From assembly GCA_011524645.1 (NCBI GenBank), contig WTJY01000106.1, positions 1 through 42,610 of the forward strand: a stretch of DNA of 42,610 bases, given 5' to 3'. The DNA comes from Anaerolineales bacterium (GTDB lineage Bacteria; Chloroflexota; Anaerolineae; Promineifilales; Promineifilaceae). The translations under genes were made by a program, and so were the position numbers. Under the pieces are notes generated by a model, which worked only from the letters and a program-made list of their open reading frames with translations, ran no database searches and was not told where the DNA came from. Shown piece after piece: positions 16,816-27,010 of this stretch. Position 1 is the first letter of the stretch. Each line of letters begins with the position of its first letter.

Positions 16816-19800
16816 TTAAGATTGAGAATCTTTCAGATATACAAATGCTTTGCGGCCAAGGACACGGCCGACTTCGGCAACGGCCGTTTTCATTACGCTG
16901 TTGACATCGGATGCGTTTCGGACGCGTTCCGTGATTTCACGCAGAACTTGCTCACGTCGTGCACGTGCTTCTGCTTGATCAAATAAGATGCGGTTTTGCA
17001 TGGTTGCCGCAATCTGTGGTGCTAGAGAAATGTAACGATTTTCGGCATCATCTAGAAATGTGAGTTGTGGAATCGATTCAAGTAAGACTGTTCCGATCTG
17101 TTGGGTTCCGATGATGAGGGGTAAAACGATAATCGAAGTAATTTTTTCTGTTGCGAAATGGGCTTGGGCGGCCGTGCTTAGAACATCGTCAGTTACCTCG
17201 CTGCAATTAGAGATGAAAAGCGGCTCTAGGTTAAACAAATAAGCTCTTTGAGCAAAGCTTTCCCGAGCATAACGTGCTCCTGTGGGCGGTGGGGCTTCCC
17301 CTTGCCCACTATGCCAGTTGGCAACAACTCTTAAATCTTGAATATCTCCTCTCTCATCTGAATCGAGTATGTAAAGGGTGGATCGCGTAAATTGCGTATC
17401 TGGCAAAATGGTGGCTATTAACTCGGCCAACTTCGGCAGGTCATTGGCAAACTCATTAATTTGACGGCTGGCCGCGTATAATTCCTCACTTTCAAGTCGT
17501 GCTTGTTGTTGGGCCGTGAATAGTTGCTTAATTTCGATAACCGCGCTAAGCGTGTTAACGACTTGGGCAAGAATTGTTTTGTCTCGTTCGTTATACGGTG
17601 TTTGATTGCTGGCAATGTTGAGCGTCCCGATGACCTCGCGTTGGGACACGATTGGTGCGTACATAATCGGCTGTATTCTTTTGGATGTTGTGTCCACAAC
17701 ATCATGGGCCAAGATAACTTGGCGCGTTTTGATCGCTTCTAGCATACCTTCTGATTGGAACGGTTGTGACTCTGGGGTGGGTAAGTCATTAGAATCTGTA
17801 CCCGCCATAGCTTTGATTTCCATGGTGTTGGTTTTCGTATCTATAAAGGTGACCGATACCCGTTCAGCATGCAAAATACGGGGTGTACTTTCGACTGTTA
17901 ATTGAATGGCATCTTCCAAACTATCTGTTGCGTTTAGATTGTTGTTTAGCTCTGTTAACAATGCTAAACGGCGTACCTGTTCTTCTGAAATTGCAAGTGC
18001 CGATTGTGTTTGCTTAAACAATCGCCGGTTTTCAATTGAGGTCGCGGCTTGATTCGCTAAGTTATTGATTCTTTGAACTTCTTCTGAAGCCAGTTCGATT
18101 TTCGGTTCGATACTGTAAGCATTGAGAATACCGACCCATTGTCCTTGTAGGTTGATGGGGATGCCGATTGTCGATTGAACTCCCATTTTTTGGAACAATT
18201 GTTTTTCATTCTTGTCTAATGTGGTTAATTGAGCCAAGTTGTTGACAATGATCGGGTGTGTCGGCCGGAAGTTATGGAAGACCGATTGATCAGAAATAGA
18301 ATATTCTGCACCGGCCGGAATAAGACTTTCGGCGTTCATGCTCTCCCATGTCGCGATTACCTCGCCCACAAATGGGGCATCATCTTCATACCAAGGGTAT
18401 TCAAAAAAGATAATTGATGCGCTATGTAGATAGCGTAGGGAGGTCGCTTCGACAAGGGTTTGAAGAATCGCTTGTACCGTATTCGCGCGACTAATTTGTT
18501 CGCTGGTGTAATAGAGTAGCTGGGTATTGGCTAATGCGTTCTGAGTTTCTTCAGTTAGGCGTAGATTTTCGATGTGGGTGCTTAGGTTACTGGCGACGGC
18601 CGCTAATATATCGTCTATATCTTCAGTAAACTCTTCCGGTTCAGCCAAGGCGAGTGCGCCGATCGGTGTGTCTTGCAAGATGATTGGGTGTTGTACCAAT
18701 TGATGCCCATCGGTCGAGGTATATCCACCATTGAGTGGGGTCACGGCGACTGTATCATAGGCGAAGGCGGTGGTTTCAGCCTCTTGCTCATTTAGATAGG
18801 TGTCCCACCCCTCATTGGTAAGACGCCGAGTGAGCATATTTAAGTCTTCCAATGTTTCTTCTGACAATCTAAATGTTTGCGCATTTTGGAGTGCAACTGC
18901 GATTTGGGTCGCGAGTGCAAAAAAGACCTCGGCGTCTAAGGGATCGAAGAAATCGGTTTTGGTCGCCTGTACGTCGAGTACGCCAAACAGTTGACGACCA
19001 CTAATAATCGGGATCGCCATTTCGGCCGCTGTATCTGGTAGTAGAGGATGTGCTAAGAACCCTTTGTCAGCTCGAACATCATTAACGATAACCGCTTGCT
19101 CGCTTTGAGCGGCCCGCGCTACGAGCGATTGAGTTGCGCTAAACGGGATTTGCCGTTTTTCCGCAACCATCGTGTCTCCGACTTCCCCAGCTCCGGCACT
19201 AAGAACGAGAATATTCCCGATGTCATTGAGTAAATAGATATGGGAATGATATAGATCAAATCGTTCTTTGGTTAAGTCGACGACCTGTTTAATGAGTTCT
19301 TGTGTTTCTTGAACTTGAGAAATGTTGGCACTTACATCTGATACCATTTTTAACTGAGTGGCTTGCTTTTTGCTTTGTTCGAATTGGCGTACATTTTGTA
19401 ACGCGATGGCGATTTGGGCGGCAAATGTAAAAAAGACTTGCTGATCGATCTCATCGAATGCATTTTTTTGATCTGAACGCACATCAAGAACACCGAGCAA
19501 TCGGTCCCCTACCACTAGAGGTAACGCTAGTTCTGTTCGGGTATCTATGAGGGTTGGATGTGGGGCGTACCCTTGCATCTCGCCTTCATAATGTCTTACT
19601 TGCGGTTGCTGTTCGCGGGCGCTGGTCGCGACAAGTGATTCTTGGGCTGAAATAGGAATGACACGACCTTCGCGTACCATTTGCTGACCAATTTCTCCGG
19701 CTCCGGCCGTGAGCTCTAGCAACCTGTTGCGCTCATTCATCAAAAAGATATGAGCATGGTATAGGTTGAATCGTTCTTTGGTTAAATCAACGACTTGTTG

Positions 19801-20793
19801 CAGCATTTCATCTGGGTTGGCGATGTTGGTCACGGCCGTGGCGACTTCTGAGACCGCTTCAAGCTCTTTTGACCGCTTTAGCAATGTTTGTTCACGATTA
19901 AGTCGGTTCGTGATATCGTTTTGTACGCCGACAAAGTGCGTGATTTGTCCCTCTGCACTGCGGATGGCGGTGATCTTTAGCTGATTCCAAAACATTTCGC
20001 CGTTTTTGCGATAGTTGCGTAAAACAACATTACAGTTTTCGCCATTTTTTAATGCCTGACGTAATACCTTTAGTTGTTCTTGATCTTTGTCTTCTCCTTG
20101 GAGGAAGCGACAATTACGGCCGAGCACTTCTTCTCGGCTATAACCGGTTTGTGTTTCGAACGCTTTGTTGACATAGACAAGGGGATTATCGGCCTGCTGT
20201 GCATCAGAAATAATGATCGGGTCAATACTCGCTTCCATCGCACGTGTGCGGAGTTCTAGCTCTGAACTTAAAGCCAATTGTTTGGCTTGGTGGGACGCTC
20301 TTTCGAGTTCTGCACCGACCCATATGGCGAGCAAATCGACGAGTTCTTTGTCCGCTTCTTCAAATATGACCTTGTTTGGTGTGGGGCTAGAAAAGTTTAG
20401 AGTGCCATACCGTTTGTTATCCACAAAGACTGGGGTCCCGATATAGGTTTCTAATTGAAACGCTTCATAGCAGGGGTGGCGATTGTGTGGAGATTCTTTC
20501 ATATAATCAATGGCCACAACCTGTTCCGCTTTTAGCGTGATTGCGCAATAAGTTTCACCCAAGTCAAATATCTGACCATTGTAGAGCGGGGCACCTTCGG
20601 GTGCATTATGCTCGATTACGGTATAAGTATCTCCTACAATGCTGCTTAAGATACCGATATCAAGGCCGAGAAGCTTGAGCGTTTCGCTAATGCCAAACGA
20701 GATACGCTTCTGACTATCAACTTCACGCTGTGTGGTTACGGCGGTGAGGAGTTGCCATCTTTTGTTTTGTTTTTGTTGGGTGGAATTGGCCAT
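16816..20793 (-). CDS. Kinase-less LOV/GAF sensor protein
   Basis: A 1325-residue soluble protein without any output enzyme domain. Order: GAF with HPCY motif (25-165, Cys108), LOV domain (185-298), GAF (310-470), GAF (480-645), G-W-x2-Y module (655-750, GW at 662-663), GAF (755-925), GAF (945-1095), GAF (1100-1270), shared tail (1272-1325). The LOV core GRNCRFLQG carries the photoactive Cys228 (codon at 20110-20112), and FWNQLKI and HFVGVQNDIT also match flavin-binding LOV domains, so blue-light sensing is likely. Start ATG 20793 has GGAGG eight bases upstream and lies one base after the stop of the previous gene, so translation is probably coupled. An upstream in-frame ATG at 20835 lies inside that gene and is less likely. 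Confidence 0.92.
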   Translation of the reverse strand: MANSTQQKQNKRWQLLTAVTTQREVDSQKRISFGISETLKLLGLDIGILSSIVGDTYTVIEHNAPEGAPLYNGQIFDLGETYCAITLKAEQVVAIDYMKESPHNRHPCYEAFQLETYIGTPVFVDNKRYGTLNFSSPTPNKVIFEEADKELVDLLAIWVGAELERASHQAKQLALSSELELRTRAMEASIDPIIISDAQQADNPLVYVNKAFETQTGYSREEVLGRNCRFLQGEDKDQEQLKVLRQALKNGENCNVVLRNYRKNGEMFWNQLKITAIRSAEGQITHFVGVQNDITNRLNREQTLLKRSKELEAVSEVATAVTNIANPDEMLQQVVDLTKERFNLYHAHIFLMNERNRLLELTAGAGEIGQQMVREGRVIPISAQESLVATSAREQQPQVRHYEGEMQGYAPHPTLIDTRTELALPLVVGDRLLGVLDVRSDQKNAFDEIDQQVFFTFAAQIAIALQNVRQFEQSKKQATQLKMVSDVSANISQVQETQELIKQVVDLTKERFDLYHSHIYLLNDIGNILVLSAGAGEVGDTMVAEKRQIPFSATQSLVARAAQSEQAVIVNDVRADKGFLAHPLLPDTAAEMAIPIISGRQLFGVLDVQATKTDFFDPLDAEVFFALATQIAVALQNAQTFRLSEETLEDLNMLTRRLTNEGWDTYLNEQEAETTAFAYDTVAVTPLNGGYTSTDGHQLVQHPIILQDTPIGALALAEPEEFTEDIDDILAAVASNLSTHIENLRLTEETQNALANTQLLYYTSEQISRANTVQAILQTLVEATSLRYLHSASIIFFEYPWYEDDAPFVGEVIATWESMNAESLIPAGAEYSISDQSVFHNFRPTHPIIVNNLAQLTTLDKNEKQLFQKMGVQSTIGIPINLQGQWVGILNAYSIEPKIELASEEVQRINNLANQAATSIENRRLFKQTQSALAISEEQVRRLALLTELNNNLNATDSLEDAIQLTVESTPRILHAERVSVTFIDTKTNTMEIKAMAGTDSNDLPTPESQPFQSEGMLEAIKTRQVILAHDVVDTTSKRIQPIMYAPIVSQREVIGTLNIASNQTPYNERDKTILAQVVNTLSAVIEIKQLFTAQQQARLESEELYAASRQINEFANDLPKLAELIATILPDTQFTRSTLYILDSDERGDIQDLRVVANWHSGQGEAPPPTGARYARESFAQRAYLFNLEPLFISNCSEVTDDVLSTAAQAHFATEKITSIIVLPLIIGTQQIGTVLLESIPQLTFLDDAENRYISLAPQIAATMQNRILFDQAEARARREQVLREITERVRNASDVNSVMKTAVAEVGRVLGRKAFVYLKDSQS

Positions 20794-20794
20794 A

Positions 20795-23191
20795 TTATGA
20801 TCCTCCACTCGCATCACCGGTTGATGAATGATCATTAACTTGTAGTGCGACTTGGGTATAGCGAGATTTGAGAGCTTTCCCTAGTTCTTGTACCGTTGTT
20901 TGTAATGCCTTTTCGACAGATGTGGTATTGAGAATTTTTTGCGAGATATCATAAACCAAACGTTCGCGGTCAGCCCGTCGCTTGGTTGCATTAAATAGGG
21001 AGGCATTCTGCCAGGCGACACCGAAGTAGTTGGCGATACCATTTAAGAGATTGATGTCGTTTTGAGAATAGGCATTGAAGTGATTGCTGTGAAGAGACAT
21101 AGATCCGAGTACTGTTTGACCGCTAACAATAGGGATATAGATCCGAGATGGGGCCAAGGTTGTTCGATCACCGATTAATTGTGAGCGGTCTGGCGCTGGT
21201 TGGGCTGCATAATCGGCCGGTGTCGGTTGAATTAAAATCGTTTTTTGCTGTGCGATCGATTGGTATGTCCCGTTTTGGGGGATTAATGTGCGATCTGGAA
21301 TGTCATACAACTGTTTTTGTCCATCACTGTATAGGAGGGTTTTAAATAGATGTGATTCTGGTGTATAGACACCCAAAAAGAAAATATTGAAATCGATAAT
21401 TTGCGAGATTTGCTCAAAGATAGCATTGGTGAGCTGTATTTCATCGAGCTGCTGGACAACGACACGGCCGACTTGATTGAGCGCGTCTAGCTCGCGACTA
21501 CGTCTTTCCGATTCTTGTAGGGCGAGTTTCTGGGCTTCGGCCGCACGACGGCTGGCGACAACGGCGCCCAAGGTTTGGCGTACATTTTCTAATACAAAAC
21601 GCTCGTCTTCGGTAAACGGCCGTGGGTCTTTTGTCCGAATGTTGATTTTCCCTTGCCAAATACCGGCATTTCGTAGCGGAATAATCGCAAAGCCACCGAT
21701 TTCTCGCTCTCGGAACCATGCCTTGCTTTCTGGAGAGAGCTGATTCGATTCAGAGATGTTTTCGACGTAAGTGATTTGTTCTGGAGAATTGATCCAAATC
21801 AGATTGCGGTCGATGCGTACAAGTTGATAGGGGGGGGTGTTCTTGTGCCAAGAGGTATCGTATTGACCGTTTTCCCAAGAAGCTTGCGGCACTTGCACAT
21901 CCGGAACGCTATTTTCATCTATTTCAACATAGTGGAGCCGGATTTGGAAAGGGTAATTGGTTAAGGCTTTCCCGAGCGTTTCGATTAGAGCTTGGGGGGA
22001 TTCCGCGCGCGATAATTCCGCTTCTACTTGAGCCAATCGCTCTAATTGAGAGGCACGTTGAGCTGTTTGCTCTAGTAATTGACGATTTTCAATCGTTGCG
22101 GCGACGAGCGAGGCGATTTGGAGCATTAAGTTCTTGTCTTGCTCCGAAAAGGTTCCTACATTTGGAGACGCAGCATTGAGCGTGCCGAGTACGCGCTGTG
22201 CGATTAGGGGGGCACAGATAGAGCTACGCATCCCTTTTTCGTAAATCATTTCATGATCGCGAAATTTAGAACCTTCAATGTCTGACCAATAAAGTGCCTG
22301 TCTTTGATAGACGGCTTCGCCGATTGAGGTGTCATCTAGGCCGAATACCTGATTTGGTAAGGGTGCTTTCGGGTTATCTAGTACTTTGAGTGTCTGAAAA
22401 TCGCTTGACAGCAGAGCGATTTCGACAATATCTGTTTGGAGTAATTGGCTGGTGTAGCGTATGGCCGTTTCATATACATCTTGAATCGTGAGGGCCGTAT
22501 TGAGTTCTGCACCCATTTCTGTCAAACGGCGGAGTCGGCTTGCTTGTCTTTCTGTTTCGGCAAGTGCTAACTGTGTTTGGTCAAAGAGTCTTTGACTTTC
22601 TAATGCTAGTCCGACTTGTTCAATAATGTCTTCGACGGCCGCTAAGTCAGCTTCATCTAGAGTCTCTAACTCTTCACTTTGAAAGCCCAATACGCCGATT
22701 GATTCATCTGCATAGCGCACCGGATAGCTAAGCGCGAATGTTGCATTGTCGCTGTTGTTAATATCTGCGATGTAGGGGGTGTTGGTTTCGACTACATGCT
22801 TGAATGCGGGTAGAAATTCCTCTTGAATTTCACCTTGAGCCGGATCATACTCTTCTTGCGTTTCGATATATTCTTCCCATTGCTCACTTACATAGCGCCG
22901 TTGGGCGATAGTTATTTCTTCCAACGCTTTTTCGAGCTCGGCCGTTCGCTCCAACACCGTCTTTTCTAGGTTCGACTGTGCTTCTTGTTGTTCATCAATA
23001 AGATAGCGTAGATCTTCAAGTAAAATCATCATGCCATAAGCGAGGTCTGTCACCGCATTGATGCCTTCTGGAATAGCGATTTTCACCTCTAGGTCTCCAC
23101 TGGCGATTTGTACGAGGTTATCTAATAATGCGGCAAGTTGGCTTTCGACCAATGCTTGATATTCTTTGTAAGTGAGTTTCTTTTGACTCAT
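20795..23191 (-). CDS. Kinase-less HAMP-like/GAF sensor protein
   Basis: A 798-residue soluble protein. Residues 15-75 resemble a HAMP segment (SGDLEVKIAIPEGINAVTDL) although no membrane helix precedes it. A coiled coil (65-100) leads into a degenerate GAF-like module (98-205, with QW-x2-Y instead of GW-x2-Y). Then come GAF (215-375), a diverged GAF (385-550) and GAF (565-735), and finally the shared tail (737-798, TVQELGKAL). There is no kinase, cyclase or phosphatase motif. AAGGA precedes ATG 23191. It sits between the STAS-like gene and the LOV protein gene with a 1-base junction to the latter. Confidence 0.9.
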   Translation of the reverse strand: MSQKKLTYKEYQALVESQLAALLDNLVQIASGDLEVKIAIPEGINAVTDLAYGMMILLEDLRYLIDEQQEAQSNLEKTVLERTAELEKALEEITIAQRRYVSEQWEEYIETQEEYDPAQGEIQEEFLPAFKHVVETNTPYIADINNSDNATFALSYPVRYADESIGVLGFQSEELETLDEADLAAVEDIIEQVGLALESQRLFDQTQLALAETERQASRLRRLTEMGAELNTALTIQDVYETAIRYTSQLLQTDIVEIALLSSDFQTLKVLDNPKAPLPNQVFGLDDTSIGEAVYQRQALYWSDIEGSKFRDHEMIYEKGMRSSICAPLIAQRVLGTLNAASPNVGTFSEQDKNLMLQIASLVAATIENRQLLEQTAQRASQLERLAQVEAELSRAESPQALIETLGKALTNYPFQIRLHYVEIDENSVPDVQVPQASWENGQYDTSWHKNTPPYQLVRIDRNLIWINSPEQITYVENISESNQLSPESKAWFREREIGGFAIIPLRNAGIWQGKINIRTKDPRPFTEDERFVLENVRQTLGAVVASRRAAEAQKLALQESERRSRELDALNQVGRVVVQQLDEIQLTNAIFEQISQIIDFNIFFLGVYTPESHLFKTLLYSDGQKQLYDIPDRTLIPQNGTYQSIAQQKTILIQPTPADYAAQPAPDRSQLIGDRTTLAPSRIYIPIVSGQTVLGSMSLHSNHFNAYSQNDINLLNGIANYFGVAWQNASLFNATKRRADRERLVYDISQKILNTTSVEKALQTTVQELGKALKSRYTQVALQVNDHSSTGDASGGS

Positions 23192-23239
23192 AGGTTATTC
23201 CTTAAACCGATGAATGATGAACGGCTATGTATAAGCGTA

Positions 23240-23623
23240 TTATTGTTCTTTGATCCAGTTAATTGAATCTACTTCTGTATCGAAAAAGCGAACATTATCG
23301 CGACGTATCGCTCTGAGAATAAAGCTCATAATGACGCGTAGAATCGCTGAACCGTTATAAATCGCTATACGGCCGATTCTTTTATCTGTAAGTAGTTTTG
23401 ATATGTGTCGTCTGGCACCCGGTGAGCTATGTCCTTCATACGCCGAGTTGCTAATTAGACGAAGGGGGCGTTCAACAGAATATTCTTTTTCGAGAAGATC
23501 ATGGATATATTCTGAGAAATCACTGGCTATTTCTTTAGAGAGATCACCGGTAAAACTGAAAAAGAGAATGTCGTCTTCAATCCGATGGATAATAAATCCG
23601 TTTTTTTGCTGAGATTCTGACAT
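23240..23623 (-). CDS. STAS/SEC14-like (SpoIIAA-like) small protein
   Basis: A 127-residue protein with an alternating beta/alpha pattern like STAS/SEC14-type small proteins: an N-terminal strand pair (IIHRIEDDILFFSFTGDLS), a central SSPGARRHISKLL segment where SpoIIAA proteins carry the regulatory Ser, then RIGRIAIYNGSAILRVIMSF, and a C-terminal FFDTEVDSINWIKEQ. Such proteins act as switches that bind kinases or regulators. It is the only non-sensor gene in the middle of the array, 11 bases after the 1122-residue GAF/PAS gene. No good ribosome site is seen, so it may depend on coupling. The family assignment is by pattern; phosphorylation is inference. Confidence 0.65.
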   Translation of the reverse strand: MSESQQKNGFIIHRIEDDILFFSFTGDLSKEIASDFSEYIHDLLEKEYSVERPLRLISNSAYEGHSSPGARRHISKLLTDKRIGRIAIYNGSAILRVIMSFILRAIRRDNVRFFDTEVDSINWIKEQ

Positions 23624-23634
23624 AGTGTTATTAA

Positions 23635-26600
23635 TTATGATTCGTTCTTCTGGGCACGTTTTTGCAATGCTTCGCGTAGTTGAGAAGAAGTGCCTAATTT
23701 CGCTTCTGATTTAGAGGCTTTTAGAAGCACTGCGATTTCGTTGCGAGCGATTTGCAAAATTTCATATTGATTATTACCGCGCCGGATTTGGTTGGTAATA
23801 TTTCGGACTTGCGCTTCCCGCTCCGCGCGTGATTGCGCTTGGCGGAATAAGCGAAGACCTTGTGTCACGGTGGCGATTTGGTCTGTTAGGTTGGTAACCA
23901 AGCGCATTTCACCTTCATTGAGGGCTGGTAATTCCCCTTTGCAGTGGAGACTTAGCCGGCCGATCCATTCCCCTGAAGAAATCAAGGGCAAATCTAATAT
24001 CGATTTCGTGTCATAATTATTTTTTAATCCTTGTAGTAGATATGGGCTAAATGATTCCTCTTGATCTACATCGGGAATATAGTGAGGTTCACCCTGTTTG
24101 AAGGGGAAGTCTGTCGTAAATGTGTCCAGAGGAATACTTACATTTAGCTCTGCAATTTGGTCTGTTTCTTTGTCCCAATCTCCGTGGAGAATCATGTAAC
24201 GGGGTTTTTGATCGTCTTGCCAAGCCTTATCAAAGAGAATGAGGTGGGCACGATCAAAGCGATTTTTAACGACATCGAGTGAGTCGATTAGGGCGCGAAG
24301 AGCCTCGCCATATGTTGAGGCGCGACTAATTTGTTCACTACCTTGATAGAGTGTTGCTGTTTCGGCGAGCGATCTAGCCCGTTGCTGGTTAAGATAGATT
24401 GTTTGTGACGAAATGGCGATTTGCTGAGCCAATGTCGTAAAGCGCTCAACTTCTGCTGGATTAAACTCGGTGACATCTTCATAGACGAGGTCAAGATACC
24501 CGATCCAAAGTGGGCCTAAGGAAAGTGGGAAAATCGCATTGCTCTTACACTTAAATACATTGAGATAGATATTGCGGAAGGGGTCTCCGATCCGTTCATC
24601 TGTGACCATATTAGAGACGAGCAACGGCCGGTTCGGTTCGATTGAGCTCATCGTTTTGGGGAAGTAATCAAGTTTAAATTTATGGAAGGAGGTTGGTTTG
24701 ATGGGGGTGTTATCATGCCAAAGGGCGATCGCTTCCGCCATTTCTGGCCGTTGTTCATCGGTCCACGGCCTATCAAAATAATTTAGTCCGATATATTTCG
24801 CGTTTCGTGCGATTGGGGATTGTGTAGCGATCGCTTCTAAGATTTCATCATAGGTTTGAGATGCGTTTAATTTTGTTGTGACTTGGTACAAGATATCGGC
24901 ATCGGTTAAGGCGTTGTGCGTTTGTTCTGATAAACGCAAGCTTTCGATATGGGTGCTGAGGCTATCGGCTACGGCCGTGAGTACCGCTTGCAAGTCATCT
25001 GTATTTCTCCCGACCTGATGTAATTTAATTTGACCGATCATTTCTCCTTGAACTTCCAACGATTCGTCTAAATTGCTTAATTCGTCGTCCATTTCATTAC
25101 TTTGAGGTAAATCGGCTCGAAGAACTTCATTACCTGCGCGATCTAAGCCATATCGATGTTCGCCATCAGTTTGGAAATAGTTTTGCCAACCTTCCCGTGT
25201 TAAACGGCGGGTTAACATATCTAACTCATAGCGATTGCGCTCTGATTCGGCAAACGACTGAGCATTTCGGATCGAGATAGCAACCTGCGCCGCTAATGTT
25301 TCAAAGATTTGTTGTTCTGTTGTGCCAAAGGCGTGTTCTTTTGCTGATCTAACATCAAGAACGCCGACTAAATCTTGTCCTGCAACAAGTGGAAGGGCCA
25401 TTTCTGTCCGTGTGTCAATCAAGAAGGGGTGGGGCATATACCCTTCCATTTCGCCTTGGTATTCACGAATTTGACTTTGTTTGGTGCGTGCGGTTGAGGC
25501 GATAAGTGATTCTTCAGCACTTACTGGGATGGTACGCCCCTCAGCGACCATATGACGGCCGACTTCACCTGCACCCTTTGTAAGCGTTAAATTGAACCCC
25601 TCATCTTTAATGAGGAAGACATGGGTGTGATAGAGATCAAACCGCTCTTTGGTTAAGTCAACCATTGTTTGGAGCATGTCATCAAGATCTTGGATCGAGG
25701 CGATTTTGGTACTAACCTCGGTTACGATTTCTAGTTCACGTGCGCGCTGACGAAGTTCTTCTTGAACGGCTATACGATTACGAATATCGGTCACACTAAA
25801 GCGGACTAAATGGGCACGTTGGCCACCTAATCCCACTAAGCGTATTTCGCACGGGATTTCTTCACCCGCGCTATTGATATGTATCCAGTCAAAGACAGGA
25901 AGTTTTCCTTCAAGAGCTTCTTTGATCTTTTCCATCGCCTGTTCGCCGGAAGGGCGACCGTCTGGCTGGAATTCCGGACTCATATGGGCGGGACCCACTT
26001 TGATTAATTCATCATAAGGTAATCCATAAAGCAACTCTGCGTTTTTATTAGGGTTTTCAAATAAACCTGTTTGGGTATTGAGTACCCCGGTCGCTTCTGG
26101 TGATGACTCGTATTGAGCACGAAGGTCTTGCTGGCTTTCTTGTAACGCTCCCATCATCTGTTTTTGTTGCGTCACATCAACAAATGTTGACAAGACACAA
26201 GGTTCACCATCGTAATCTATTACTTGTACCGACATGGAGAGCCAATAATGCACACCCTTCATGTTGACTATTTCAACTTCCATGTCATGGATTGCTCCAT
26301 GTTTTTCCATTAATTCGGTGATTCGTGGATCGTCGTTGGGGTCTGCGTAAAGTTTTGGTGCAGAGTGGTCAATCAATTTATCTATAGGGATTTGGGTTAA
26401 TTCTGATGCTTCTCGATTTGCATACCGAACTATATCTCCCTCGATATTTATGACTAACATCGGGATCGGGATCGCGTCGAGGAGGCTGGAAAATTGATTT
26501 CGATGAGCTTCTTGTTCAAGTTCGGAGCTTACCCATGTTGCTAACATGTCAAGTAGTTGTCTGTCTTCTTCCCCAAATTGTGTGTTGTGTGGTGTGGGGC

Positions 26601-27003
26601 TAGAAAAGTTGAGCGTACCATAGCGCCGCCCTTGGACAAATACAGGGGTGCCGATATAGGTTTCCAATTGAAATGCGGTGTAGCAGGGGTGGCGGTTATG
26701 TTCTGATTCCTTCATGTGATTAATCGAGATGACATGATTCGCTTGAAGTGTGATCGAACAATAAGTGTTGCCTAAATCAAATGTTTGTCCCCGATGGAGC
26801 GCACCTTCAGGCGCGATAAACTCAACGACCGTATATGTTTTCCCTTCGATTGAGCTGAGGATACCGATGTCTAGCTTTAGCAATTCAAGCGTTCTTTTTA
26901 GGGCATAGGTAATGCGCTTGCTCGAATTGATTTCGCGCTGTGTGGTGATGTCGGTGAGTAACTGCCACCGTTTTTCGATTTGTTGAGCAGAAGATTGAGA
27001 CAT
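23635..27003 (-). CDS. Kinase-less GAF/PAS sensor protein (1122 aa)
   Basis: A soluble protein with GAF containing HPCY (10-170, Cys107), PAS (172-285), PAS (295-410), GAF (420-585), G-W-x2-Y module (595-695, GW at 605-606), GAF (700-870), GAF (880-1055), and a diverged version of the shared tail (1055-1122). The first 170 residues are a clear paralogue of the N-terminus of the LOV protein (shared RWQLLT, TTQRE, LDIGILSSI, HPCY, LETYIGTPVFV and YGTLNFSSPTP). No output enzyme domain is present. ATG 27003 lies seven bases after the previous gene. Confidence 0.9.
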   Translation of the reverse strand: MSQSSAQQIEKRWQLLTDITTQREINSSKRITYALKRTLELLKLDIGILSSIEGKTYTVVEFIAPEGALHRGQTFDLGNTYCSITLQANHVISINHMKESEHNRHPCYTAFQLETYIGTPVFVQGRRYGTLNFSSPTPHNTQFGEEDRQLLDMLATWVSSELEQEAHRNQFSSLLDAIPIPMLVINIEGDIVRYANREASELTQIPIDKLIDHSAPKLYADPNDDPRITELMEKHGAIHDMEVEIVNMKGVHYWLSMSVQVIDYDGEPCVLSTFVDVTQQKQMMGALQESQQDLRAQYESSPEATGVLNTQTGLFENPNKNAELLYGLPYDELIKVGPAHMSPEFQPDGRPSGEQAMEKIKEALEGKLPVFDWIHINSAGEEIPCEIRLVGLGGQRAHLVRFSVTDIRNRIAVQEELRQRARELEIVTEVSTKIASIQDLDDMLQTMVDLTKERFDLYHTHVFLIKDEGFNLTLTKGAGEVGRHMVAEGRTIPVSAEESLIASTARTKQSQIREYQGEMEGYMPHPFLIDTRTEMALPLVAGQDLVGVLDVRSAKEHAFGTTEQQIFETLAAQVAISIRNAQSFAESERNRYELDMLTRRLTREGWQNYFQTDGEHRYGLDRAGNEVLRADLPQSNEMDDELSNLDESLEVQGEMIGQIKLHQVGRNTDDLQAVLTAVADSLSTHIESLRLSEQTHNALTDADILYQVTTKLNASQTYDEILEAIATQSPIARNAKYIGLNYFDRPWTDEQRPEMAEAIALWHDNTPIKPTSFHKFKLDYFPKTMSSIEPNRPLLVSNMVTDERIGDPFRNIYLNVFKCKSNAIFPLSLGPLWIGYLDLVYEDVTEFNPAEVERFTTLAQQIAISSQTIYLNQQRARSLAETATLYQGSEQISRASTYGEALRALIDSLDVVKNRFDRAHLILFDKAWQDDQKPRYMILHGDWDKETDQIAELNVSIPLDTFTTDFPFKQGEPHYIPDVDQEESFSPYLLQGLKNNYDTKSILDLPLISSGEWIGRLSLHCKGELPALNEGEMRLVTNLTDQIATVTQGLRLFRQAQSRAEREAQVRNITNQIRRGNNQYEILQIARNEIAVLLKASKSEAKLGTSSQLREALQKRAQKNES

Positions 27004-27010
27004 GATTCAC

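Noticed and set aside
16816-27003. Phytochrome (bilin-binding GAF-PHY) in the HPCY GAF proteins
   Set aside because: The Cys context differs from phytochrome GAF motifs and no PHY domain follows.
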